NCBI GenBank assembly: GCA_038874435.1
Contig: JAVZCK010000003.1
Coordinates: forward strand, 1-64,000
Reading direction: 5' to 3'
Length of the DNA: 64,000 nucleotides
From: Thermoplasmata archaeon
GTDB taxonomy: Archaea > Thermoplasmatota > Thermoplasmata > Lutacidiplasmatales > SKW197
The number at the start of each line of letters is the position of its first letter. The stretch's first letter is position 1. The notes beneath the pieces are model-generated. The model saw only the letters and a list, made by a program, of their open reading frames with translations, was not told the origin of the DNA and ran no database searches. Position numbers and translations under genes: made by a program. Positions 34,641 to 42,904 of the stretch are shown piece by piece.

Positions 34641-35459
34641 ATGCATCGGCTAAGAGTGTTGTTCATAGCCACTTTACTTCTTTCTGTTGCCATAATTTCC
34701 TTTCAGACGAGCCAGATTGCTTACGGTGAGGACTACACAGCACCTGGCAAGGTAAACAAGCTTTTTGGTAATTTCACCACGCCAGTGATAAAACCTGGTG
34801 AAAATGGGATTCTCAACTTTACAATAAGGAATTATTATTCCACACCTGTGTATAACATTGTCCTCGTTGCAGAAATTTATTTTTATGCGACAATTGAAAC
34901 TGGCAAGAAACTTAGTGATGGTATTTCAAATCCACCAAAATTCAGAATCACTGGAAACCAGATAATAAGGCAGGAATGGAGTGAGTGGAGAGTTTATGCT
35001 GGACAGCCCTACAACCAGTACAACACCGTGTTTGGAATCTCCACTGCAAGGGAGACACCAGAAGGAACCTATTTTGTTAGGTTTATACTCACCTTCTATG
35101 ACCCAAACGGAAACCAGCACATTCTCAAATCCAGGGGCTGTTTTACAAATGAAGAATGGAAGGAGGCAACAACCAATGTCTCCGACTATGACATGAACTA
35201 CCATGGAGGCGTGAACATTTCAAAACTAGGCGTGGACGGGATTTTGCCAGACACATCATTCACTGTCTCTTCAGGACCCAACCTCGTGCTTTTCTTCTTC
35301 CTTGTTGGCCTCACAATTTTCTTTGCCTGCCTTACTGTGATGTTTTATCTCAATGAAACCAAGGGGATGTTTCCATGGCTACAGCATATCACTTATAGAT
35401 GGAAGGGCAAGTTTAACCAGTTTCGGGCAATGTTTAAGAAGCGGCTTAAGAAGAAGTGA
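34641..35459 (+). CDS. Membrane-anchored extracellular beta-sandwich protein
   Basis: A 272-residue protein with a signal peptide (1-30, LLSVAIISFQTSQIAYG), a single Ig-like/CARDB-type module (KPGENGILNFTIRNYYSTPVYN, RITGNQIIRQEWSEWRVYAG, GTYFVRFILTFYDPNGN), a transmembrane helix at about 213-238 (VLFFFLVGLTIFFACLTVMFYL) and a strongly basic cytoplasmic tail ending KKRLKKK. Function unknown. The ATG lies about 27 nt after a TTAAAATA box, consistent with leaderless transcription. Its last 81 nt overlap the 3' end of the convergent reductase gene. Confidence 0.65.
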   Translation: MHRLRVLFIATLLLSVAIISFQTSQIAYGEDYTAPGKVNKLFGNFTTPVIKPGENGILNFTIRNYYSTPVYNIVLVAEIYFYATIETGKKLSDGISNPPKFRITGNQIIRQEWSEWRVYAGQPYNQYNTVFGISTARETPEGTYFVRFILTFYDPNGNQHILKSRGCFTNEEWKEATTNVSDYDMNYHGGVNISKLGVDGILPDTSFTVSSGPNLVLFFFLVGLTIFFACLTVMFYLNETKGMFPWLQHITYRWKGKFNQFRAMFKKRLKKK

Positions 35460-36551
35460 TGGGTAGTCAATGTCGCCATACTTCGCAATCACATTTTTTG
35501 CTTCCGCACATGAGCACAAAATTTCAACTGCAGTTTCAACTGTCTCGTCAGAGATGTTTCTCAGCACTTTCCTGGCTCTCATTCCAAACTTAATTTCTTT
35601 CTTGAAGGTCTGGAGGAAACGCCGTGGATACTCTCCCATTCTCTTTTTGGAGAAGTTATTCTCCAGGAGTGCACGCTCAAGCACATCTGCACAAATTAAG
35701 GCAGCAGAAATTCCGAGGTAGAGTCCACCACCGCTAATAGGTTTGACATGGCAGGCGGCATCACCCACAAGCACAACATTATCCTTTACAAATTCATCAT
35801 AGAGCCCAAGTGGAATCGCTCCAGTTATTGTTCTAACTTTCTCAATTTTCACATTTCTTCTTTTCTGGATTTCTTCAACGAGTGCGTCGAAGTAGCGTTT
35901 GGGATGCCCCTCTGCAGAACCAATGCCCAGCCGCACATAGTCGCCGCATGGAACCGCCCAGCCGAAAAACCCGGGTGCAAAGTTTCTTCCAGTGTAAATC
36001 TCGACCTCTTTTACTCCAAAGTTCTTCACTTCTGCGCCATAGGTGGCAATGTATTCCTCTGGTTCATTGAATTTGAATAACTTTCGTGTGGTACTCACAA
36101 CACCATCGGCGCCCACAACCACCTTTGCTGTGAGCTTTTTCTCTCCATGTTTGTTCCTCAAAACCACTTCAACCTTTCCCTCATTTACCTTTGCACCTAT
36201 GAGTTTGGTATTGAGCGAAAGTTCTCCATATCGTCTATACCTCTCACCAAGTTTTTCGTCAAATTTTTCCCTGTCTATTGCATAGGCCTTGATTGTATTT
36301 GCAGAGAAACGGAAATCCTTCCATGATGGAGAATAGAGTGTTGCCCCATTAAACTTTGCCACTACACAATCCCAGAGTTTTGTAAGTTCCAGAACTCGGG
36401 AAGAAACAAGCCCTGCACACTGCAACGGCTTTCCAATTTTCTCATGTTCCTCAACAACCAGAACCCTGTGTTTTTTTCCAAGTGCTTTACCGAGCGTCAG
36501 CCCTGCGGGTCCGCCACCGATAATCACCACATCATAATCGGGATTTTCCAT
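35379..36551 (-). CDS. Geranylgeranyl reductase family flavoprotein
   Basis: FAD-dependent reductase that in archaea saturates the isoprenoid chains of ether lipids (digeranylgeranylglycerophospholipid reductase family) . The N-terminal dinucleotide fold is YDVVIIGGGPAGLTLGKAL with the acidic VVEEHEKIGKPLQCAG following; the second FAD motif is VVLVGDAACHVKPISGGGLYLG near residue 265. The C-terminal helical part has the usual CPKL-type cysteine region. Related proteins reduce menaquinone or chlorophyll side chains, so substrate is inferred. ATG 36551 is preferred to the upstream in-frame start at 36605 because the fold begins 6 residues later. Promoter is shared in a 54-bp gap with the divergent amidohydrolase gene. 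Confidence 0.85.
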   Translation of the reverse strand: MENPDYDVVIIGGGPAGLTLGKALGKKHRVLVVEEHEKIGKPLQCAGLVSSRVLELTKLWDCVVAKFNGATLYSPSWKDFRFSANTIKAYAIDREKFDEKLGERYRRYGELSLNTKLIGAKVNEGKVEVVLRNKHGEKKLTAKVVVGADGVVSTTRKLFKFNEPEEYIATYGAEVKNFGVKEVEIYTGRNFAPGFFGWAVPCGDYVRLGIGSAEGHPKRYFDALVEEIQKRRNVKIEKVRTITGAIPLGLYDEFVKDNVVLVGDAACHVKPISGGGLYLGISAALICADVLERALLENNFSKKRMGEYPRRFLQTFKKEIKFGMRARKVLRNISDETVETAVEILCSCAEAKNVIAKYGDIDYPSLLLKPLLKHCPKLVKLALPSISDML

Positions 36552-36605
36552 GCTGGGCAATAAAGGGGGAAATATTTTTATGTTGTGGTTGTTTGTCAAC
36601 CACAA

Positions 36606-37664
36606 ATGACTGCAGGAAGAAGGAGAAAAACGCTGTGCATTGGTGGAATGATTTACGAAGGTAATGGGAAATTTTTCAGAGGTTACATTAAGATGAAGGA
36701 GAATGAGATTGTGGAGGTGAACACTGGCTCATCTCCATCTGAGGATTACACAGGCGTCGTGATTCCAAAGTTTGTGAATGCCCATACACACATAGGGGAT
36801 GCAATTGTGGAGCAGGAGCCAAAAGGGACACTGGAGGCACTAGTTGCGCCCCCTAATGGGCTGAAATTTAGGATGTTAAGAGAGAAGACCCGCACTGAAA
36901 AAATCGCAGCGATGCGGAAGTGTGCAGAAGAGATGGGAAAAACCACCGCTTGTTTCGTGGATTTCAGGGAGGAAGGAGTCGAAGGTGTGGCCAATCTGAG
37001 AAAGGCAATTAAGGGGCTTAAAATTCAAGCCAAAATTTTAGGAAGACCTGATAATTCCGCCAGAAAGGAAATCTCAACCTTGCTTACGGAATGCGATGGG
37101 TTTGCAATGAGTTCAATTTCTGACTGGGATTACAGTTATCTTGCAACCCTAAGTTCAATGGCCAAGGAGAAAGGCAAAATGTTTGCATTGCATGCTTCCG
37201 AGCGGATAAGGGAGGACATTGAAAAGGTACTTTCCCTGAAGCCTGACTTCATTGTGCATATGTGCAGAGCTGAGCCAGATGACTTTGCTGCCTGTGCTGA
37301 AAAAAATGTGTCAGTTGTGGTTTGTCCAAGAAGTAATCTCCTGTTTGGAAGTTTCCCTGATGTCAGAAAAATGCTGGATGAGGGTGTTGAGCTCATGCTC
37401 GGTACTGACAATGCAATGTTCAATGTTCCAAGCATTTTTAGGGAAATGGAATTTCTTTACAAGTGCAGGCTGAAGGGATACATAGAGCCAGAAAGGATTT
37501 TGAGAATGGCGATAGACACCCCAAGGAAATTTTTCCTTGGCAAGAAGGAGTTTTTTGAGAGGGGCACAAGAGCTGAACTGATTGTTCTGAAACTTCCATT
37601 TACTGAGCCGGCGTATCAGGTTGTGGCCAGAGGAGGGGAGCACAATGTGATGCTCTCAATTTGA
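36606..37664 (+). CDS. Amidohydrolase-superfamily metal-dependent hydrolase (cytosine deaminase/TRZ-ATZ-like)
   Basis: Predicted zinc- or iron-dependent hydrolase of about 352 residues. Metal ligands are seen in VIPKFVNAHTHIGD (HxH), FALHASER (His), a further His in DFIVHMCRA, and LGTDNAM (Asp), the pattern of the deaminase branch of amidohydrolases. The N-terminal small beta domain (GGMIYEGNGKFFRGYIKMK) and its C-terminal return strand (RAELIVLKL) are present. Substrate unknown; related enzymes deaminate nucleobases or hydrolyse guanidinium and chloro-triazine compounds. ATG 36606 is used, with the in-frame GTG 36585 an alternative. It converges with the ATPase gene with no intervening base. 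Confidence 0.75.
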   Translation: MTAGRRRKTLCIGGMIYEGNGKFFRGYIKMKENEIVEVNTGSSPSEDYTGVVIPKFVNAHTHIGDAIVEQEPKGTLEALVAPPNGLKFRMLREKTRTEKIAAMRKCAEEMGKTTACFVDFREEGVEGVANLRKAIKGLKIQAKILGRPDNSARKEISTLLTECDGFAMSSISDWDYSYLATLSSMAKEKGKMFALHASERIREDIEKVLSLKPDFIVHMCRAEPDDFAACAEKNVSVVVCPRSNLLFGSFPDVRKMLDEGVELMLGTDNAMFNVPSIFREMEFLYKCRLKGYIEPERILRMAIDTPRKFFLGKKEFFERGTRAELIVLKLPFTEPAYQVVARGGEHNVMLSI

Positions 37665-40436
37665 TTACAATGTCTCAATTTCTTTCCTAACCCTTTCCAC
37701 CCAGTTCTTATTCCCAATTTTTTCAAAAAATGCCAGTGCCTTCTCAAGCAACGCCTTGTCTTTTCTTATTTTTCCGAGCTCGAATAATGTTTTATGATAC
37801 TCCATATCTAAGATTCCAGTTCTTTCGTAAATTTCAATTGACTTTTTCAGTTCTACCTCTGCTTTTGCTGCCTCTCCTTCCGCAACAAGCAGTTCGCCCA
37901 AAATCTGGTAAAACAGGGCCTCATGTTCTTTCATTGAAATCTCATCCAGTATTGTTCTTGCCTCTTCAAGGTACTTTTTACTGGCAATGGTATCATTCAA
38001 TCCTAAATAACACTCTACGACACCAAGCAAACTCTTGCACATCTCTCCTTTTTCCCCAATTTCTTTTCGTATCTCGCAGCTTTTTTTGTAAAACTCAAGT
38101 GCCTTTTCGTATTCTTCCTTATTCCGGTAAACTTCACCGAGTCCATAGTATGCCCATCCAATCCCATCCACATCCCAGATTTTTTCTTTCAATTCCAAGC
38201 TTTTTGTGAACAGGTCCAGTGCCTTCTCATAGTCGCCTTTCACAACATAGATAGCTCCAATGTTAAAATATGTTGAGGATGTGCCCCAGACCTCTCCGAT
38301 TTTCTCAAACAATTCTATGCTTCTTCTATAGAACTCCAGTGCCTTCTCGTAGTTACCCTTGTGATGGTAAAGAAGTCCAATGTTGTTGCACGAAGTTGAA
38401 ATCCCTGAGAGGTCCCCTAATTTTTCCTTCAATTCCAAGCTTTTCGTCAAAAACTCCAGTGCCTTCTCATAGTCCCCTTTGTCTTGGCAAGTAACTCCAA
38501 TGTTGTTATATGTTCTGGCGATGCCAGAAAGGTCGCCTATTTTTCTGTACAATTCCAAGCTTTTTCTCAAGAATTCCAGTGCCTTCTCGTAATCTCCTTT
38601 ATCGCCCAAGACATTCCCTATGTTGTTGTATGCCCCAGCCATCCCACGCAAATCACCAGTTTTTTCACGAAATTCGAGTGCCCTCCTGTACATCTCAAGG
38701 GCTTTGTCAAACTCTCCGAGATACCAGTAACATGTTCCAATTCTATGAACTGCGTTTCCTTGCTCCCACTCCGCATTCAAACGCTCGAACACAGCATTTG
38801 CCTTCTCCTCCAGTTCAATTGCTTTCTTGTATTCACCCTTGCGGGTATATACAACCCCTTTTTCACTCCAGGCTCTTGCAAGCTCAAGTTCTCCACCTAC
38901 CACGCCAGAAAGAACTTGCTCTGCCTTCTCCACTTCTTCCAGTGCATTGTCGTAATCTCCTTTCTGGATGTAAATCTCACATCTGCTCCTGTAACTCTTA
39001 CCTATCTCTACAGGTTGTTCTGGGGTTAGGTGTGTAATTCTAATTTTAAGAGTTTCAAGTGCATCGTCATACCTGCCAGCAATCTCAAGAACCTCTGCAA
39101 GGTCCCAGAGGAGTTCGACTTTCTGGGAAGCTTCTTCTGGAGCATCACCTAGTACTTCTATGGCACCCTGCAGAAACTCGATTGCCTCATCATTTGCAAA
39201 TCTTTTTGCAGCACTTTTCCCTGCTTTCACGGCGTACTCCACAAATTTATCTTTATTGTGGCACGCCCTGTAATGATATGCTAGTGCACTCCAGAATTTT
39301 TCATCGCCACCATGATACTTCTCTATCACTTCACCCGCCTTCTGGTGCATGATTCTTTTTCGTGAAGCACTTAACTCTCCATAGACAACTTCATGAGAAG
39401 TGTTGCTTGCAAATCTATAGCCCTCCTCAACCTCATCTGTCTCAAAAAGAAAGTGTTGGAGAATCAGTTCATCTATACAATCCAAGAGTTCTTCCTCGGC
39501 TATGTCCACGAGCTCTTTCAATACCCTGTACTCAAAAACCCTTCCCAGGATTGCTCCGGTAACCAAAACCTTCCTTGATTTTTCACTCAGTTTTGAGATA
39601 CGGAACTTTACGATTTCCTTAATGCTTGGAGGCAAGGCCATCTTTTTTATGTTTTCTATGTCCTTAACTCCCATACTCTTCATTGCAGCCAGAAATTCAA
39701 CTGTAAAAAACAAATGCCCTGAAGTTCTTTCGTGAATGTACTTTGCTATTTCCTCAGATTCTTCAAATCCCAATTGCTCGACAATCAACTGTATCTCTTC
39801 TTTACCCAAACTCTCCGGTTTCAAAAGAGTGTACAGGCGTTCAATATTCATATTTTTCAGTGTTTTGGCAAGCGAAGTGTCTCCACTAGCATAATCCTCC
39901 ACATAAGCAGCAAGGGCAATGATTCTCTCCTTCTTTATGTTTCTTGCAAGATAGTGAAAGAATGCAAGAGTTGCAGAGTCAGCATAATGCAGGTCATCAA
40001 TGACAAAAAGCACTGGTTGCCTTTTTGAAATTTCAAGAAACTGCTTAAACAGATGCTCAAGGGCTCTTGTTCGCTCTTTTGAAAGCCCATTTGGATTTCT
40101 CTCCTCCACCTCAAAACTCTGAAAGCCCGCAAGTCCGATTGGAATGTATGTTTCTGTTTGCTCTGAAACTTTTTTGGCATATTTTTCAAGGGCTGAAAGC
40201 ACTGGCAAATAAGCGGGTTCGTTGTTTCCAACACAGCTCGAGTAAAGTACAACAAAGTCCTCTTGTGCACAAATCTCCGTAAACTCTTCAGCAAGCCGTG
40301 TTTTTCCAATTCCTGCTTCGCCAGTAATTAAAATAGTGCTTCCTCTTCCTTCCTTGCAATCATTCATTGCTTTTCTGAGAATGGCAATTTCCTTTTCTCT
40401 GTCCGCAAAAATTGGAGGAAATTTTTTTGTTTCCAC
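37665..40436 (-). CDS. STAND-like AAA ATPase with C-terminal TPR repeats
   Basis: A 923-residue signal-transduction type ATPase. N-terminal AAA_16-like module: FADREKEIAILRKAM, Walker A GEAGIGKTRLAEEF at about 39-52, Walker B PVLFVIDDLHYAD at 141-153. A helical winged region follows (VLVTGAILGRVFEYRVLKEL), as in MalT-like regulators. Residues about 410-880 hold ten or more TPRs; five consecutive ones are exact 40-residue units with the phrase GDYEKALEF(L/Y), seen in DNA as a 120-bp period (repeated units begin near 38101, 38221, 38341, 38461 and 38581). No DNA-binding domain is seen at either end, so it may be a sensor or scaffold. The start is a GTG with a TATA box about 23 nt upstream (about 40455-40463), so probably leaderless. 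The paralogue at 48.2-51.3 kb carries an extra inserted domain. Confidence 0.82.
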   Translation of the reverse strand: METKKFPPIFADREKEIAILRKAMNDCKEGRGSTILITGEAGIGKTRLAEEFTEICAQEDFVVLYSSCVGNNEPAYLPVLSALEKYAKKVSEQTETYIPIGLAGFQSFEVEERNPNGLSKERTRALEHLFKQFLEISKRQPVLFVIDDLHYADSATLAFFHYLARNIKKERIIALAAYVEDYASGDTSLAKTLKNMNIERLYTLLKPESLGKEEIQLIVEQLGFEESEEIAKYIHERTSGHLFFTVEFLAAMKSMGVKDIENIKKMALPPSIKEIVKFRISKLSEKSRKVLVTGAILGRVFEYRVLKELVDIAEEELLDCIDELILQHFLFETDEVEEGYRFASNTSHEVVYGELSASRKRIMHQKAGEVIEKYHGGDEKFWSALAYHYRACHNKDKFVEYAVKAGKSAAKRFANDEAIEFLQGAIEVLGDAPEEASQKVELLWDLAEVLEIAGRYDDALETLKIRITHLTPEQPVEIGKSYRSRCEIYIQKGDYDNALEEVEKAEQVLSGVVGGELELARAWSEKGVVYTRKGEYKKAIELEEKANAVFERLNAEWEQGNAVHRIGTCYWYLGEFDKALEMYRRALEFREKTGDLRGMAGAYNNIGNVLGDKGDYEKALEFLRKSLELYRKIGDLSGIARTYNNIGVTCQDKGDYEKALEFLTKSLELKEKLGDLSGISTSCNNIGLLYHHKGNYEKALEFYRRSIELFEKIGEVWGTSSTYFNIGAIYVVKGDYEKALDLFTKSLELKEKIWDVDGIGWAYYGLGEVYRNKEEYEKALEFYKKSCEIRKEIGEKGEMCKSLLGVVECYLGLNDTIASKKYLEEARTILDEISMKEHEALFYQILGELLVAEGEAAKAEVELKKSIEIYERTGILDMEYHKTLFELGKIRKDKALLEKALAFFEKIGNKNWVERVRKEIETL

Positions 40437-40504
40437 AGGAAGTGGAAAGGCACAAAATATATAACTGTTTTTTCACTCCAGATTCAGTGGATGTAGTGAT
40501 TTGT

Positions 40505-40687
40505 CCCAATGAAATTAACTGGTTAATCCCATAGTAAATGTCCCTCGAAAGTAACAGGGAATTTCATCGCTGGCAATGCCAGTGCTCCTTACCCTGACCC
40601 ATTCGAGGGTGTCAGACACCGGGGTTGTCCTCAACTCATTGATTGATGACACACCATAACTCATGGAGGGACCCTTCGACGGCGTCC
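40505..40687 (-). ncRNA. Candidate structured RNA, part of it H/ACA guide-like
   Basis: The 380-bp spacer between the ATPase and metal-importer genes is packed with hairpins. Read on the minus strand from 40687: GGAC/GTCC arms (40687-40684, 40672-40669), CCAT/ATGG, GTTG/CAAC, the near-perfect palindrome GGTGTC-A-GACACC (40608-40620), then a long hairpin: lower stem 40609-40602 with 40549-40542 (8 bp), 5-nt internal loops on both sides, upper stem 40596-40592 with 40559-40555, a GA/UGA-containing internal loop and tip stem GCCAG/CTGGC (40582-40578, 40574-40570). An ACA (40541-40539) directly follows the lower stem, as in archaeal H/ACA RNAs. A minus-strand TATA (about 40709-40717) sits 25 nt before 40687. 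Identity is inferred; the kink-turn is imperfect. Riboswitch or leader functions for the neighbouring genes are alternatives. Confidence 0.4.
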
Positions 40688-40706
40688 AAAGATAATAAGG
40701 AAAAAG

Positions 40707-40718
40707 GAGATATTTAGG
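40707..40718 (-). promoter_or_regulatory. Minus-strand TATA box of the candidate RNA
   Basis: On the minus strand the sequence reads CTAAATATC, with C-T-rich DNA following. Its centre is about 26 nt from the G-rich 5' end of the hairpin series at 40687, the normal archaeal TATA-to-start distance. Confidence 0.4.
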
Positions 40719-40817
40719 GTTATGGGTTGCCAAGCTATTTTTGCTTATGGTATCCCTCTATACGCCAATACCAAAAAATTAATGCTATGCTGCTATATCC
40801 ATCCCATAAGTGAAGCA

Positions 40818-42128
40818 ATGAATAGGCGGCAGAAAATATTTCTAGGAGTGATATCCGTTGCAGTGGCTTCTCTTATCATAGCGGGAACTATTATTACCAC
40901 CTACCAGAAAAGCTCGGAAAATCTGCAGGTAGTGGTCACATTTTATCCACTCTACTTCTTTGCATCCGAAATAGGGAAAGAAAGAGTAGAGGTAAGCATG
41001 CTTATCCCTGACAATGCAGAGGTTCATTCATGGCAGCCGGCAATTTCAGACATGTTGAAGGTGGAGAAGGCAAAAATTTTCGTTTACAATGGTGCAGGAC
41101 TCGAGCCCTGGGTGGAGGATTTTCTTGGTGCAGTAAAAAATAAACCAGTAATTGTTGACACAAGCCAGAACATCCCTATTCAACTCTCGCCACATCTTCA
41201 GGAAGTCCTTGAATCGGCTACAAACCTACTCGCACAAAATTGCACACAGATATCTTTTCCGCAGAGCATGCCGATACAACCAAGCAACACCACTGCATAC
41301 TCTCTTCACCTAAACCAGAACATAGTTACTCTGCAGCTAAATATATCACATGAATCAAAAATTCTTCTTGCTTTCAATAAAACTTTTAGCTTTGAACTGA
41401 GAAATACAACTGTGCTTTCTCCTGCACTATCTCTAAACTATACTCTTCTCGCAAGCTACTCACTCAGCTTTGTCCATATTTTCCATCTAGACCCTGGGAT
41501 TTATGAAATGGTTTTCAACGCGAGTAACCAGAACGAAATTTATTTCACCGTTTTTCCATTCGAAGTGACAGAAGGTGAGGAAGAGGAAGAGCATGGGCAT
41601 GGAATTTATGACCCTCACATTTGGCTTGACCCATTGTTAGCGAAAATTCAAGTAAGAAACATCCTTGAAGGTTTCAAAGCTGCGGATCCAGAAAATGCTC
41701 ATTTCTATCAGACAAACGCAGAAACACTTCTCAAGAAACTAGACAAACTTCACTCAGATTTTACCAATGGACTTAAAAACAGGACAAAAAATGCCATAAT
41801 TTGCTCTCATCTTGCCTTCAACTACATGGGTAAGAGATATGGGTTTAATGTTCATGCAGCAATTGGTATCACTGCTGACCGAGAACCATCCCCAACTGAA
41901 CTGGCTAAGCTTGTAGACCTGATAAATACACTTCAACTTCACTATGTGTTTGTAGAGCCAGGTTATTCAGATAGATACATGCAAACCCTTGCAAATCAGA
42001 CGGGTGCGGGAATCCTTGTTTTGGATGCAGTACATGGAAGAACAGGGGAACATGCAAATTTGGACTATTTTCAGATAATGTATGAGAATCTGAAAAACCT
42101 GAGAACTGGCTTGGAGGTAGTGGATTGA
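40818..42128 (+). CDS. Zinc/manganese ABC importer substrate-binding protein with an extra inserted domain
   Basis: Cluster A-I metal receptor (ZnuA/TroA family) of 436 residues, anchored by an N-terminal helix (about 7-29). The family's metal ligands are visible: His in DNAEVHSWQP, His in YDPHIWLDP, His in ICSHLAFNYMG and the acidic EPGYSDRY/AVHGRTG region near the C-terminus. The acidic-His loop EGEEEEEHGHG near 253-262 is the usual metal-gathering loop. Residues about 123-250 are an insertion not found in ordinary ZnuA: a Ser/Asn-rich, beta-strand-rich segment with many N-glycosylation sequons. The reading frame opens at 40722, but ATG 40818 starts the natural signal anchor. ATPase and permease genes overlap downstream, so this is an operon. 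Zn versus Mn cannot be decided. Confidence 0.85.
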   Translation: MNRRQKIFLGVISVAVASLIIAGTIITTYQKSSENLQVVVTFYPLYFFASEIGKERVEVSMLIPDNAEVHSWQPAISDMLKVEKAKIFVYNGAGLEPWVEDFLGAVKNKPVIVDTSQNIPIQLSPHLQEVLESATNLLAQNCTQISFPQSMPIQPSNTTAYSLHLNQNIVTLQLNISHESKILLAFNKTFSFELRNTTVLSPALSLNYTLLASYSLSFVHIFHLDPGIYEMVFNASNQNEIYFTVFPFEVTEGEEEEEHGHGIYDPHIWLDPLLAKIQVRNILEGFKAADPENAHFYQTNAETLLKKLDKLHSDFTNGLKNRTKNAIICSHLAFNYMGKRYGFNVHAAIGITADREPSPTELAKLVDLINTLQLHYVFVEPGYSDRYMQTLANQTGAGILVLDAVHGRTGEHANLDYFQIMYENLKNLRTGLEVVD

Positions 42129-42904
42129 GGAAGGATGTAGTGATTGAAGTGGAAAATTTGGAAGTGCGGCGCGGTGCAACTACAGTGATAACTGATGCTT
42201 CGTTTACAATTTCTAGAGGGGAGTATGTTGGAATTGTTGGCCCGAACGGTGGCGGTAAAACTACGCTTGTGGAGGCAGTGCTTGGTCTCCTGCCAAAAAC
42301 GAAAGGACAAATCCGAATTTTTGGAAAATCAGTTGATGATTTTGATGAATGGGAGAGGATTGCGTATGTGCCCCAGCATGCTACAAATTTTGATGAGATG
42401 TTTCCACTAACTGTAAAGGAACTTGTAGCCCAGGGTAGAATTGGAAGAACAAATATGGGGAGGAAGCTAGGTAGAGAGGACTGGAACAAAGTTAAGGAGG
42501 CAATGGAGTTTCTTGAAATTTCTCACCTTGCAGACAAACGAATTGGTAAGCTTTCAGGAGGGCAGAAGCAGCGCGCTTTCATTGCAAGGGCGATTGCGAG
42601 AGAACCAGAAGTTCTATTCCTTGATGAGCCAGTTGCAGGTGTTGATCCCAGCGTTCAAGAAAAATTTTACAAATTGCTCAGTGATTTAAACCTGAAAAAA
42701 GGCACGACAATAATTTCGGTCTCCCATGACCTCTCTGTGGTGTTCTGCAGGATGTCGAGAGTGATCTGTGTAAATCAGCGCACTTATTCATGCCACATAG
42801 ATGAGAGAATGGACCCAGAAAAAGTTTTAAGACAGGTGTATGGAGAGCATTTCCACTTTGTGTTTCACAGGCATGAGTGTAGGGGTGTCTTTGGAAATGA
42901 GTGA
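42125..42904 (+). CDS. Zinc/manganese ABC importer ATPase
   Basis: ATPase subunit of the metal importer, 259 residues. Walker A GPNGGGKTTLVEAV near 41, Q-loop IAYVPQHATNFDE, signature LSGGQKQRAFIARAIA, Walker B VLFLDEPVAGVD and H-loop SVSHDLSVV are all intact. The C-terminus ends in FHFVFHRHEC, a His-rich tail common in ZnuC-like ATPases. TTG 42125 overlaps the receptor stop and has GGAGGT 6 nt upstream, so an unusual start codon is well supported. The permease start overlaps its end by 8 nt. Confidence 0.9.
   Translation: MRKDVVIEVENLEVRRGATTVITDASFTISRGEYVGIVGPNGGGKTTLVEAVLGLLPKTKGQIRIFGKSVDDFDEWERIAYVPQHATNFDEMFPLTVKELVAQGRIGRTNMGRKLGREDWNKVKEAMEFLEISHLADKRIGKLSGGQKQRAFIARAIAREPEVLFLDEPVAGVDPSVQEKFYKLLSDLNLKKGTTIISVSHDLSVVFCRMSRVICVNQRTYSCHIDERMDPEKVLRQVYGEHFHFVFHRHECRGVFGNE

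Noticed and set aside
38101-38700. Regular 120-bp repeats as a possible CRISPR or satellite array
   Set aside because: Each unit is in frame and encodes one TPR; there are no short identical repeats with unique spacers.
40515-40733. Minus-strand reading frame of 72 codons over the hairpin-rich spacer
   Set aside because: The region is explained better by paired segments and a TATA box 25 nt before the first hairpin; a 72-codon open frame is possible by chance. No domain is recognisable. It should be reconsidered if no RNA is found.
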